The position numbers and the translations under genes were made by a program. A DNA stretch of 64,000 nt from positions 4,424,439 to 4,488,438 of the forward strand of contig NZ_CP007595.1 of the NCBI RefSeq assembly GCF_000785535.1. The letters run 5' to 3'. This document shows, in pieces, positions 34,301-41,797 of the stretch. The stretch is from Arthrobacter sp. PAMC 25486. GTDB taxonomy: Bacteria; Actinomycetota; Actinomycetes; Actinomycetales; Micrococcaceae. How positions within the stretch are numbered: the stretch's first letter is position 1; each line of letters opens with the position of its first letter. The notes beneath the pieces are model-generated. The model had not been told where the DNA came from. It ran no database searches and worked only from the letters and a program-made list of their open reading frames with translations.

Positions 34301-35464
34301 GTGCCAAACTTTGAACTCAATGACGAGTACCAGGCTCTCAGCGACATGGTCCGGGACTTTGCCGACAACGTGGTGGCCCCGGTGTCCGCCAAGCACGACG
34401 AGGAACACAGTTTCCCGTACGAGATTACGGCGCAGATGGGGGAGCTGGGCTTGTTCGGGCTGCCGTTCCCGGAGGAGTTCGGCGGCATGGGCGGGGACTA
34501 CTTCGCGCTCTCGCTGGCCCTGGAGCAGCTGGGCAGGGTGGACCAGTCGGTTGCCATCACGCTCGAGGCCGGGGTCTCCCTCGGGGCCATGCCCGTGCAC
34601 CGCTTCGGCACCCAGGCGCAGAAGGAGGCGTGGCTGCCGGAGCTGACCAGCGGCGAGGCGCTCGCAGGCTTTGGCCTGACCGAGCCCGACGCCGGATCGG
34701 ACGCCGGGGGCACCGCCACCAAGGCGCGGGTGGATAACGGGGAATGGGTCATCGACGGCTCCAAGCAGTTCATCACCAACTCCGGCACGTCCATCACGAA
34801 GTTCGTCACCGTCACGGCCGTCACCGGCACCTCGGAGCGGGCAGATGGAAGCGTGAAGAAGGAAATTTCCACCATCATCGTGCCCAACGGCACGCCCGGT
34901 TTCACGGTGGAAAAGGCGTACAACAAGGTGGGCTGGAACGCCTCCGACACCCACCCGCTGACCTTTGCGGGCGCCCGTGTGCCGGAGGAAAACCTGCTCG
35001 GTGTGCGCGGCCGTGGCTACGCGAACTTCCTGTCCATCCTCGACGAGGGGCGCATCGCCATCGCGGCCCTCGCCACGGGTGCGGCACAGGGCTGCGTCGA
35101 CGAGGCCGTCCGCTACGCCAAGGAACGCAGCGCCTTCGGCCACAACATTGGCCACTACCAGGGCATCTCCTTCAAGATCGCCCGCATGCAGACCCGTGCG
35201 CATGTGGCCCGCCTGGCCTACTATGACGCCGCCTCCCGCATGCTGGCCGGCAAGCCCTTCAAGACCGAGGCGGCCATCGCTAAGATGGTCGCAAGCGAGG
35301 CAGCCATGGACAATGCCCGGGATGCCACGCAGGTCTTCGGCGGCTACGGTTTCATCAACGAGTTCTCCGTGGCCCGCCACTACCGCGATTCCAAGATCCT
35401 GGAGATTGGCGAAGGCACCACCGAAGTCCAGCTGATGCTCATCGCCCGCGAACTGGGTTTGTAG
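34301..35464 (+). CDS. Acyl-CoA dehydrogenase, isovaleryl-CoA-type
   Basis: FAD enzyme of about 387 aa for a short branched acyl-CoA. Motifs: GFGLTEPDAGSDAGG, the phosphate-binding AKERSAFGHNIGHYQG, QVFGGYGFINE, and the C-terminal IGEGTTEVQLM with the usual catalytic Glu. In the homologous mycobacterial cluster the equivalent gene is fadE19. Start: AAGGGG lies 7 bases before GTG 34301 and abuts an in-frame ATG (34295) that overlaps the upstream stop. Both are possible; the spacing favours GTG. Confidence 0.9.
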   Translation: MPNFELNDEYQALSDMVRDFADNVVAPVSAKHDEEHSFPYEITAQMGELGLFGLPFPEEFGGMGGDYFALSLALEQLGRVDQSVAITLEAGVSLGAMPVHRFGTQAQKEAWLPELTSGEALAGFGLTEPDAGSDAGGTATKARVDNGEWVIDGSKQFITNSGTSITKFVTVTAVTGTSERADGSVKKEISTIIVPNGTPGFTVEKAYNKVGWNASDTHPLTFAGARVPEENLLGVRGRGYANFLSILDEGRIAIAALATGAAQGCVDEAVRYAKERSAFGHNIGHYQGISFKIARMQTRAHVARLAYYDAASRMLAGKPFKTEAAIAKMVASEAAMDNARDATQVFGGYGFINEFSVARHYRDSKILEIGEGTTEVQLMLIARELGL

Positions 35465-35484
35465 CCCACCAGAAAGGCACCGCC

Positions 35485-36327
35485 ATGATCAACAAAGTAG
35501 TTGCCTCGCCCGCCGCCGCCGTCCATGACATCCACGACGGCGCCTCGCTCGCCGTCGGCGGTTTCGGGCTGTGCGGGATCCCTGTGGCACTCATTCAGGC
35601 CCTGCACGACGCCGAAACGTCCCAGCTGGAGACCATCTCCAACAACTGCGGCGTGGATGACTGGGGCCTGGGTATCCTCCTCGCTGACGGCCGCATCCGC
35701 CGCACCATCTCCTCCTATGTGGGGGAGAACCGCGAATTTGCGCGCCAGTTCCTCGCCGGCGAGCTCGAGGTGGAGCTGACCCCGCAGGGCACCCTCGCCG
35801 AGAAGCTGCGGGCCGGCGGTGCGGGCATCCCCGCCTTCTACACCTCGGCCGGTGTGGGCACGCAGGTATCCGAGGGCGGCCTGCCCCGCAAGTACGACGG
35901 CGCAGGGGGAGTTGAGATTGCCTCGCCGCCCAAGGAGGTGCGCACTTTTGGGACGGCCGAGTTTGTGCTGGAGGAATCGCTGACGCCCGACTTTGCGCTC
36001 GTCCATGCCTGGAAGGGTGACCGCCACGGCAACCTGGTCTTCCACGCCACGGCCATGAACTTCAACCCCTTGTGCGCCATGGCAGGAAAGGTCACCATCG
36101 CCGAGGTGGAGGAACTCGTGGAACCGGGGGAGTTGGACCCCGCAACCGTCCACGTGCCGGGCATCTTTGTCCAGCGCGTGGTCCACGTTCCTGCCGGCAC
36201 ACCGGGCAGCGAGAAACGCATCGAGAAGCGGACGGTGACGGAACCCCAAACGGTCCCCGATCTCGCAAGCTCGGCAGGGGACCCCTCGCGCCCGGGGCCC
36301 CACGCCGCAACCCTACAGGAGGCATGA
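35485..36327 (+). CDS. scoA: 3-oxoacid/acyl CoA-transferase subunit A
   Basis: Alpha chain of a family-I CoA transferase (280 aa), moving CoA from succinyl-CoA or acetyl-CoA to acetoacetate or another acid. Seen: [16 protein letters not shown] (glycine-rich start), [13 protein letters not shown], and the conserved [16 protein letters not shown] with AAAGGC upstream. The C-terminus (about residues 243-280) is Pro/Arg-rich and longer than usual. It acts with the next gene; in the leucine route it would activate acetoacetate, in the itaconate route it would make itaconyl-CoA. Confidence 0.9.
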   Translation: MINKVVASPAAAVHDIHDGASLAVGGFGLCGIPVALIQALHDAETSQLETISNNCGVDDWGLGILLADGRIRRTISSYVGENREFARQFLAGELEVELTPQGTLAEKLRAGGAGIPAFYTSAGVGTQVSEGGLPRKYDGAGGVEIASPPKEVRTFGTAEFVLEESLTPDFALVHAWKGDRHGNLVFHATAMNFNPLCAMAGKVTIAEVEELVEPGELDPATVHVPGIFVQRVVHVPAGTPGSEKRIEKRTVTEPQTVPDLASSAGDPSRPGPHAATLQEA

Positions 36328-36329
36328 CC

Positions 36330-36983
36330 ATGGCACTTTCGCGTTACGAACTGGCAGCGCGGGTGGCGCGAGAACTGCACAATGGGCAGTACGTGAACCT
36401 GGGCATCGGCATGCCCACCCTGATCCCTAACTACATTCCTGACGGCGTGGAGGTGGTGCTGCACTCGGAGAACGGGTTGCTGGGCATCGGCCCCTACCCG
36501 CTGGAGGCCGAGGTGGATCCGGACCTGATCAACGCCGGCAAAGAAACCGTCACCGTCAACAAGGGTGCGGCCTTCTTCGACTCGGCCATGTCTTTCGGCA
36601 TGGTGCGCGGGGGACACATTGATGTGGCCGTGCTGGGTGCCATGCAGGTTGCCGCCAACGGCGACCTGGCCAACTGGATGATCCCCGGCAAGATGGTCAA
36701 GGGCATGGGCGGCGCCATGGACCTGGTGTTTGGCGCCAAGAAGGTCATTGTCATGATGGAGCACGTGGACAAGTACGGCCAGCCCAAGATCCTGGCCGAC
36801 TGCACCCTGCCACTGACCGGCAAACGCTGCGTGGACCTGATCATCACCGACATGGCAGTCATCGAGGTCACCCCGGACGGACTGGTGCTCAAGGAGCTTG
36901 CCCCGGATGTCACAGTTGAACAGATCGTGGCCGCCACCGGTGCGCCGCTGAACCTCGAGATGCACGATCTGGACACTGTATGA
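36330..36983 (+). CDS. scoB: 3-oxoacid/acyl CoA-transferase subunit B
   Basis: Beta chain, 217 aa. The catalytic Glu lies in SENGLLGIG, the family-I CoA-transferase active-site motif, and [12 protein letters not shown] precedes it. Start: AGGAGG is 7 bases before ATG 36330; an in-frame ATG at 36324 overlaps the subunit A stop but is only 1 base from the ribosome site. The stop overlaps the MaoC start (ATGA). Confidence 0.92.
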   Translation: MALSRYELAARVARELHNGQYVNLGIGMPTLIPNYIPDGVEVVLHSENGLLGIGPYPLEAEVDPDLINAGKETVTVNKGAAFFDSAMSFGMVRGGHIDVAVLGAMQVAANGDLANWMIPGKMVKGMGGAMDLVFGAKKVIVMMEHVDKYGQPKILADCTLPLTGKRCVDLIITDMAVIEVTPDGLVLKELAPDVTVEQIVAATGAPLNLEMHDLDTV

Positions 36984-37525
36984 GTGAGAAACCGCCGGTC
37001 GAGCCTGCGTCTCCTCCGGTCGTGCCTGTCGAGGCCAAGGGGACCCAGGCCCGGACAGTCACCCAGCGCGGGCTGTATTTTGAGGAACTGGAAATCGGTG
37101 TGCTGTACCAACACCGCCCCGGACGCACCATGACGGAAACGGACAACGTCCTGTTTACCACCATGACCATGAACACCCAGGCCCTGCACCTGGATGCGGC
37201 ATGGAGCGAGGGGCAGCCGTTTGGTCAGCGCCTCATGAACTCGATGTTCACGCTCGCCACCATGGTGGGCCAGTCCGTGGCGCAGCTGACTCAGGGAACC
37301 ATCGTGGCCCAGCTGGGCATGAACGACATTTCCTTCCCGCACCCGCTGTTCCACGGCGATACCTTATATACGGAGACCGTCGTGACGGATAAGCGGCTCT
37401 CGGCATCACGGCCGGGACAGGGGATAGTGGTGATGGAACACACCGGACGCAACCAATCCGGCGTCGTGGTTGGACATGCCAGCCGGACCTCACTATTTTG
37501 GCTTCTGCCAACCGAACAAAACTAA
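36980..37525 (+). CDS. MaoC-like (R)-specific enoyl-CoA hydratase
   Basis: 181 aa, hot-dog fold. [20 protein letters not shown] is the family N-terminus, with hydratase residues in the NTQALHLD segment and [12 protein letters not shown] later. The Mycobacterium tuberculosis counterpart in the same cluster (Rv2499c) hydrates itaconyl-CoA and is associated with the CitE-type lyase; here methylglutaconyl-CoA hydration in leucine breakdown is the other likely role. The first 25 residues are Pro-rich and probably disordered. Confidence 0.86.
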   Translation: MSEKPPVEPASPPVVPVEAKGTQARTVTQRGLYFEELEIGVLYQHRPGRTMTETDNVLFTTMTMNTQALHLDAAWSEGQPFGQRLMNSMFTLATMVGQSVAQLTQGTIVAQLGMNDISFPHPLFHGDTLYTETVVTDKRLSASRPGQGIVVMEHTGRNQSGVVVGHASRTSLFWLLPTEQN

Positions 37526-37573
37526 TCAACCGACCACCCCTGTGCCATCAAAACTTAGGAGCACGTCATTTCC

Positions 37574-38434
37574 GTGAGCCACGCATTCACCATGGGCCCC
37601 ACCCTCCTGTTTGCCCCGGCAGACCGGCCCGAGCGCTTCGCCAAGGCGGCCGAACGCGCCGACGCCGTCATCATTGACCTGGAAGACGCGGTCGCGCCGG
37701 TTGCCAAGGCGCAGGCCCGGGAAAACATGGTGGCCAGCACACTGGACCCGACGAAAACCATGGTGCGCATCAACGCCCTCGACACGCCCGATGCCGCCCT
37801 GGACCTGGCGGCGGTGGCGCGCAGCCCCTACCGGACCATCATGGTGGCCAAGGCCTCCGACCCGGCAGGCGTCGCGGCGCTCGCGGACTTCAACGTGGTG
37901 GTGCTGTGCGAAAGTGCGGCCGGGATCCTGGCTGCCTCCGCCCTGGCGCAGCTGCCCAATGTGGTGGCGTTGATGTGGGGCGCCGAGGACCTCGTGGCCT
38001 CATTGGGTGGAACGTCCAGCCGTTTCACCGCCGGGCTGCGGGCCGGAAGCTACCGTGACGTGGCTATGCTGGCGCGCTCGCAGCTGCTGCTGGCGGCCGG
38101 TGCTTTCGGGAAGGTCGCGATCGACTCCATCTACGCCGACTTTGCCGACCTCGAGGGCCTCGCCGAAGAGTCAGAGGACGCCATGGCCAGCGGCTTCGGT
38201 GCGAAGGCATGCATCCACCCCTCGCAGGTTGCCGTCATCCGGGCTGCCTACCGGCCCTCTGACGACGATGTTGCTGCCGCCCGTGAACTGCTGGCCGCCG
38301 CCGATGCTGCGGGCACCGGCGTGTTCGCGTTCCAGGGCCAGATGGTCGACGGCCCCATCCTCCTCCACGCACAGCAAACCCTGCGCCGGGCCACCCCTGA
38401 CAGCCCAGACGCTCGCTCACATATGGGGCATTAA
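37574..38434 (+). CDS. HpcH/CitE-type CoA-ester lyase
   Basis: TIM-barrel lyase, 286 aa, cleaving a 3-hydroxyacyl-CoA such as HMG-CoA or citramalyl-CoA. Seen: LLFAPADRPERFAKAAERAD, the Mg-ligand region VIIDLEDAVAP, LCESAAGILAA with the second acidic ligand, and KACIHPSQVAVI at the end. The start is uncertain: GGAG lies about 13 bases before GTG 37574, while an in-frame ATT at 37568 has ideal spacing. The last nine codons and stop lie inside the first unit of a 32-bp repeat array, so the C-terminus (DARSHMGH) is repeat-derived. Confidence 0.87.
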   Translation: MSHAFTMGPTLLFAPADRPERFAKAAERADAVIIDLEDAVAPVAKAQARENMVASTLDPTKTMVRINALDTPDAALDLAAVARSPYRTIMVAKASDPAGVAALADFNVVVLCESAAGILAASALAQLPNVVALMWGAEDLVASLGGTSSRFTAGLRAGSYRDVAMLARSQLLLAAGAFGKVAIDSIYADFADLEGLAEESEDAMASGFGAKACIHPSQVAVIRAAYRPSDDDVAAARELLAAADAAGTGVFAFQGQMVDGPILLHAQQTLRRATPDSPDARSHMGH

Positions 38435-38595
38435 TCCCAAACGCTCGCGCAGTTACGGGGCGTTTTTCCCAAACGCTCGCGCAGCAATGGCCAGTCCCGT
38501 CAGTGTGATTCCCCTATGATGGGTCCAATTCGAAACGCTCCTGCAGTAGCGGGGCGGTTTTCGACAACGCTCGATCAGTTGTGGGGTGTCATCGT
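38404..38595. repeat. 32-bp-period repeat array, left arm
   Basis: Units of the pattern ACGCTCGCGCAGTTACGGGG plus a GCGTTTTTCCCAA tail begin at 38409, 38441, 38473, 38535 and 38567. The spacing is exactly 32, with one decayed unit between 38473 and 38535. The whole period is repeat, with no spacers. Bases 38404-38429 recur as a perfect 26-bp inverted copy at 39172-39197. Confidence 0.9.
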
Positions 38596-38662
38596 GGGGA
38601 AAGAACTTCCGGGGAACAAACAAGCGGGCTGGCCGGATCCGGGCCAGGTGACACTTGCCGAC

Positions 38663-39046
38663 ATGAATATCAAGCAGCGGGTCCGTCTTGTTCCATTCGT
38701 GCTGGCGGTCCTGGCCATGCTGTGCAGCATCGTCGGACCCAATGCGGGCTTGTACCTGGCCGGACATTCCCTTGCGCTCGTTGCCGCGCTGGCCGTACCC
38801 GTGAGCTATGGGTGGCTCAGCCGTGGTGCGGGTACGCAGAATAAATCACAGCGGGCGGCCCTCACCGCCGGCCTTTCACTGCTCGCCGTGGTGCTTGCCT
38901 TTGCGGAGGCCGTCATGCTGTCCTATGGCTCAGCCGACGGTGCGGTCGCCGACATTGGCGGGACGTTCCTCTGGCTGGTGGGCGGTGTGGGACTTCTGGC
39001 ACTTTCGGGCCTGGCCGCGTATCAGTGGCCCCGCCAGGGACATTAA
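38663..39046 (+). CDS. Hypothetical four-TM membrane protein between inverted repeat arrays
   Basis: 127 aa from ATG 38663 with four hydrophobic segments, a short Lys/Arg start (MNIKQRVRL) and no recognisable family. The frame is open upstream to 38516, but that part runs through the repeat array and is unlikely to be native. No good ribosome site is seen for any start (GTG 38594, GTG 38648 and ATG 38663 are options). It is flanked by inverted copies of a 32-bp-period repeat and followed by a 20-bp stem hairpin, so it looks like a self-contained unit. Function unknown. Confidence 0.6.
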   Translation: MNIKQRVRLVPFVLAVLAMLCSIVGPNAGLYLAGHSLALVAALAVPVSYGWLSRGAGTQNKSQRAALTAGLSLLAVVLAFAEAVMLSYGSADGAVADIGGTFLWLVGGVGLLALSGLAAYQWPRQGH

Positions 39047-39049
39047 GGA

Positions 39050-39099
39050 ACGGCGGCGGCCGGTGACCTCTTCTGTGAAAGGTCACCGGCCGCCGCCGT
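39050..39099 (+). terminator. 20-bp perfect stem after the small membrane protein
   Basis: ACGGCGGCGGCCGGTGACCT pairs perfectly with its complement at 39080-39099 around a 10-base loop that can form three more pairs. It starts 3 bases after the stop. No U-tract; a U-independent terminator is the likely role. Confidence 0.75.
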
Positions 39100-39149
39100 G
39101 CTTCAACCGGCCGCGGGTGCGACAGCGAACCAGGAAATCCAGCCATTGC

Positions 39150-39230
39150 TGCGCTAGCGTTTCGGGAAAGCGCCCCATATGTGAGCGAGCGTCTGGGAAA
39201 AGCGCCCCATATGTGATCGAGCGTTCAGGA
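39150..39230. repeat. 32-bp-period repeat array, right arm (inverted)
   Basis: Three units in the opposite orientation to the left arm; their GAGCGT ends fall at 39224, 39192 and 39160, exactly 32 apart. It contains the 26-bp perfect inverted match to the left arm. Confidence 0.9.
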
Positions 39231-39240
39231 GTGGGGTGGG

Positions 39241-39816
39241 CTAGGCGTTGACGAGGGCGCCTTCGCGGACCGTCTTCATGGCGCGAGTCCAGGTGATGAG
39301 CTGGTCGAGCATGGGCGCGACCGAGGCTGCCTGGATCTCGGTGGGCTTGAAGGTGGAGAAGTTCTCGAAGTCGGTGAACAGGGAGAACATGCCGGTCTTC
39401 TGCACGTGGGCGACCTGCAGTTCGGAGAGGATGCCGCGCAGGTGCTCCATGGCGCGGACGCCGAAGGCCGAGCCGTAGCCGACCATGCCGGCGGCCTTGT
39501 TGTTGAACTCGACATTCAGGTAGGAGATGGCGTTGGCCAGGGCCGGCTGGACCGAGTGGTTGTACTCGCCGGTGATGAAGATGTAGCCGTCAAACTCGTT
39601 CATCTTCGCTGCCCAGACCTTGGTGTGGTCGTTCTGATAGTTCTGGTAGCCGGCCGGGTAGGCCTCGTCCAGGACGGGCAGGTTGAAGTCCGCGATGTCA
39701 ACGATTTCGTAGTTTGCATCCCCGCGCAGCTGAGCCTGAGCCAGGACCCATTCTGCAACGCCGGTGTTAATGCGGCCGGGGCGGGTGGAACCGGTGACGA
39801 TGGCGATCTTGGTCAT
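39241..39816 (-). CDS. NADPH-dependent FMN reductase family protein
   Basis: 191-aa flavodoxin-like oxidoreductase. FMN-phosphate loop GSTRPGRINTGV and the flavin-ring loop TGEYNHSVQPALANAISYL are intact. ATG start with AAGGAG 7 bases upstream. It is divergent from a MarR-type regulator, with two direct repeats of a MarR-like site in the 129 bp between them. This suggests induction by a redox-active or phenolic compound. Confidence 0.92.
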   Translation of the reverse strand: MTKIAIVTGSTRPGRINTGVAEWVLAQAQLRGDANYEIVDIADFNLPVLDEAYPAGYQNYQNDHTKVWAAKMNEFDGYIFITGEYNHSVQPALANAISYLNVEFNNKAAGMVGYGSAFGVRAMEHLRGILSELQVAHVQKTGMFSLFTDFENFSTFKPTEIQAASVAPMLDQLITWTRAMKTVREGALVNA

Positions 39817-39861
39817 GTGTTTTCTCCTTGAAAATGAGCAACGCGCCACCGTAAGTAAATG

Positions 39862-39922
39862 ACGTGTCAACTAAAACTTGCTGTTTCCATCATGAAGCAG
39901 ACATACTTGATGTGTCAACTAA
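39862..39922. promoter_or_regulatory. Candidate MarR operators (two GTGTCAACTAA repeats)
   Basis: GTGTCAACTAA occurs at 39864-39874 and 39912-39922, 48 bp apart, in the divergent region. Each lies in a small palindrome (TGAC-GT-GTCA for the first, TTGA-TGTG-TCAA for the second). They sit at the FMN reductase and MarR sides respectively, as expected for joint control. Confidence 0.6.
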
Positions 39923-39945
39923 TGCTAAGGAATGTGAGGAAGGCA

Positions 39946-40509
39946 ATGACCCGCAATGATTCCGCGGCCCCGGTCGTGCCGGGGCGAACGCCAGGGCAAA
40001 CTCCGGGGCAAACGCCGCAGCGCCCGCCCGAGCAGCTCCCTCCCGAGGAGACGCACTGGCTCAGCACCCAGGAGCAGGCCCTCTGGCTGGAGTTGCGCGA
40101 ATTCGCCAGCGGCCTCCCGCGCGCCATCGACCGCCAGCTCCTCCAAGACTCCGACGTCTCCGGTGTGGAGTACTCCGTCCTGGCTGTCGTGTCGGAATCG
40201 CCAGGCAAGGTGGTTCGTTCCGGTGATCTTGCCGCCAAGCTGGGGTGGGACCGCTCTCGGGTGTCCCACCTGCTGCGCCGCATGGAAGCCCGCGGGCTCA
40301 TCCATCGCTGCGCCGCGAGTGCCGACGGTCGCGGCCAGGACATCGCCCTGACCGAGGCCGGCTGGGATAAGGTGCGTGGCGCCGCCCCCGGCCACGTCAC
40401 CATGGTGCGCGAAACCATCTTCGATCCCCTGACGCCCGAACAGCAGACACAGCTTTTTGCGGCACTCACCAGCATCCGCCGCGCCGCCGAGGAACGCGGC
40501 CTGTGGTGA
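39946..40509 (+). CDS. MarR family transcriptional regulator
   Basis: 187 aa with a winged-helix domain: VEYSVLAVVSESPGKVVRS, LAAKLGWDRSRVSHLLRRME (recognition helix), and the wing RCAASADGRGQDIALTEAG. The N-terminal 30 residues are Pro/Gln/Thr-rich with a repeated TPGQ. ATG 39946 has GAGGAAGG upstream. Divergent from the FMN reductase it probably controls. Confidence 0.9.
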   Translation: MTRNDSAAPVVPGRTPGQTPGQTPQRPPEQLPPEETHWLSTQEQALWLELREFASGLPRAIDRQLLQDSDVSGVEYSVLAVVSESPGKVVRSGDLAAKLGWDRSRVSHLLRRMEARGLIHRCAASADGRGQDIALTEAGWDKVRGAAPGHVTMVRETIFDPLTPEQQTQLFAALTSIRRAAEERGLW

Positions 40510-40542
40510 CGCCCGCCGCGTAAGTGCGGAATACTTGTAACC

Positions 40543-41757
40543 ATGGCGCATCGTAAAGTGATCATCCTCGGCTCAACAGGTTCCATCGGCACCCAGGCGA
40601 TTGACGTCGTCGAGCAGGCAACCCTTCCCGACGGCAGCCCGCGCTTCAGCGTCACTGCCCTGAGTGCCGGCGGCGGCAACCTCGAATTGCTGGCCGGGCA
40701 GGCTGTTGCGCTGCGGGTGTTGGCTGTTGGCATTTCCACGAACGACGCCGGGACCCTGCGTTCCCTGATTGACTCACGTGCCGCCGCTGTCGGCTTGGCA
40801 GGCTTCGCCCCGGAAATCCTCACCGGCCCGGACGCCTCGACCGTCATCGCCGCGTGGGGCGCGGGCACGACTGACGCGGCCGACGTCGTGCTTAATGGCA
40901 TCACCGGCTCCATCGGCCTGGCCCCGACCCTGGCCGCACTCGGCACCACCGCCATCCTGGCCCTGGCCAACAAGGAATCCCTCATCGTAGGCGGGGAACT
41001 CGTCAAGGCCGCCGCCTCGCCCGGCCAGCTGGTGCCCGTGGATTCCGAGCACTCGGCCCTGGCCCAGGCGCTGCGCTCCGGCACTGCGGGTGAAGTTGAG
41101 AAACTGATTGTCACGGCCTCGGGCGGGCCGTTCCGCGGCCGCAGCCGCGAAGAGTTGGCCGATGTCACTCCGGAACAGGCGCTCAAGCACCCCACCTGGG
41201 ACATGGGCCCCATGGTCACCACCAACTCCGCCACGCTGGTCAACAAGGGCCTGGAGGTCATCGAGGCGCACCTGCTCTTCGACGTCCCGCTGGACCGGAT
41301 CGAGGCCGTGGTGCACCCGCAATCCATTGTTCACTCGATGGTGCAGTTCACCGACGGTTCAACCATCGCCCAGGCCTCCCCGCCGGACATGCGCCTGCCC
41401 ATCGCCCTGGGGCTCGGCTGGCCCGAGCGGGTCCCCGGCGCGGCGACACCCTGTGACTGGACGAAGGCGGCCACCTGGACATTTGAGCCACTCGACAACG
41501 TGGCCTTTCCCGCCGTCGAGCTTGCCAAGGAGGCTGCACGCCGGGGGAGTACCTGCCCTGCCGTCTACAACGCGGCCAACGAGGAAGCCGTCCATGCCTT
41601 TCATGCCGGAAGGATCGCGTTCCTGGATATTGTGGACACCATTGCGCAGGTTCTCAGCGAACACACACCGGAATCGCAGCTCACGCTCCAAAGCGTGTTG
41701 GATGCTGAAGTATGGGCACGCGCACGGACCAACGAGTTGCTGGCCACCAAGGGCTGA
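40543..41757 (+). CDS. dxr: 1-deoxy-D-xylulose 5-phosphate reductoisomerase
   Basis: Second step of the MEP isoprenoid route: converts DXP to MEP with NADPH. 404 aa. NADPH motif [14 protein letters not shown], the [11 protein letters not shown] segment, metal-binding PVDSEHSAL, and the flexible loop GGPFRGRS are all present. ATG start without a clear ribosome site; an AATACT-like box 7 bases upstream might make the mRNA leaderless. It starts the actinobacterial order dxr, site-2 protease, ispG. Confidence 0.97.
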   Translation: MAHRKVIILGSTGSIGTQAIDVVEQATLPDGSPRFSVTALSAGGGNLELLAGQAVALRVLAVGISTNDAGTLRSLIDSRAAAVGLAGFAPEILTGPDASTVIAAWGAGTTDAADVVLNGITGSIGLAPTLAALGTTAILALANKESLIVGGELVKAAASPGQLVPVDSEHSALAQALRSGTAGEVEKLIVTASGGPFRGRSREELADVTPEQALKHPTWDMGPMVTTNSATLVNKGLEVIEAHLLFDVPLDRIEAVVHPQSIVHSMVQFTDGSTIAQASPPDMRLPIALGLGWPERVPGAATPCDWTKAATWTFEPLDNVAFPAVELAKEAARRGSTCPAVYNAANEEAVHAFHAGRIAFLDIVDTIAQVLSEHTPESQLTLQSVLDAEVWARARTNELLATKG

Positions 41758-41797
41758 GCACTTTTCAACGCAGGTAGTAAAACGCAGGAAGTAAATT

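Noticed and set aside
38404..38600. CRISPR-like periodic array (32 bp)
   Set aside because: The whole 32-bp period is repeat, units diverge gradually, there are no unique spacers, and no cas gene is in the window.
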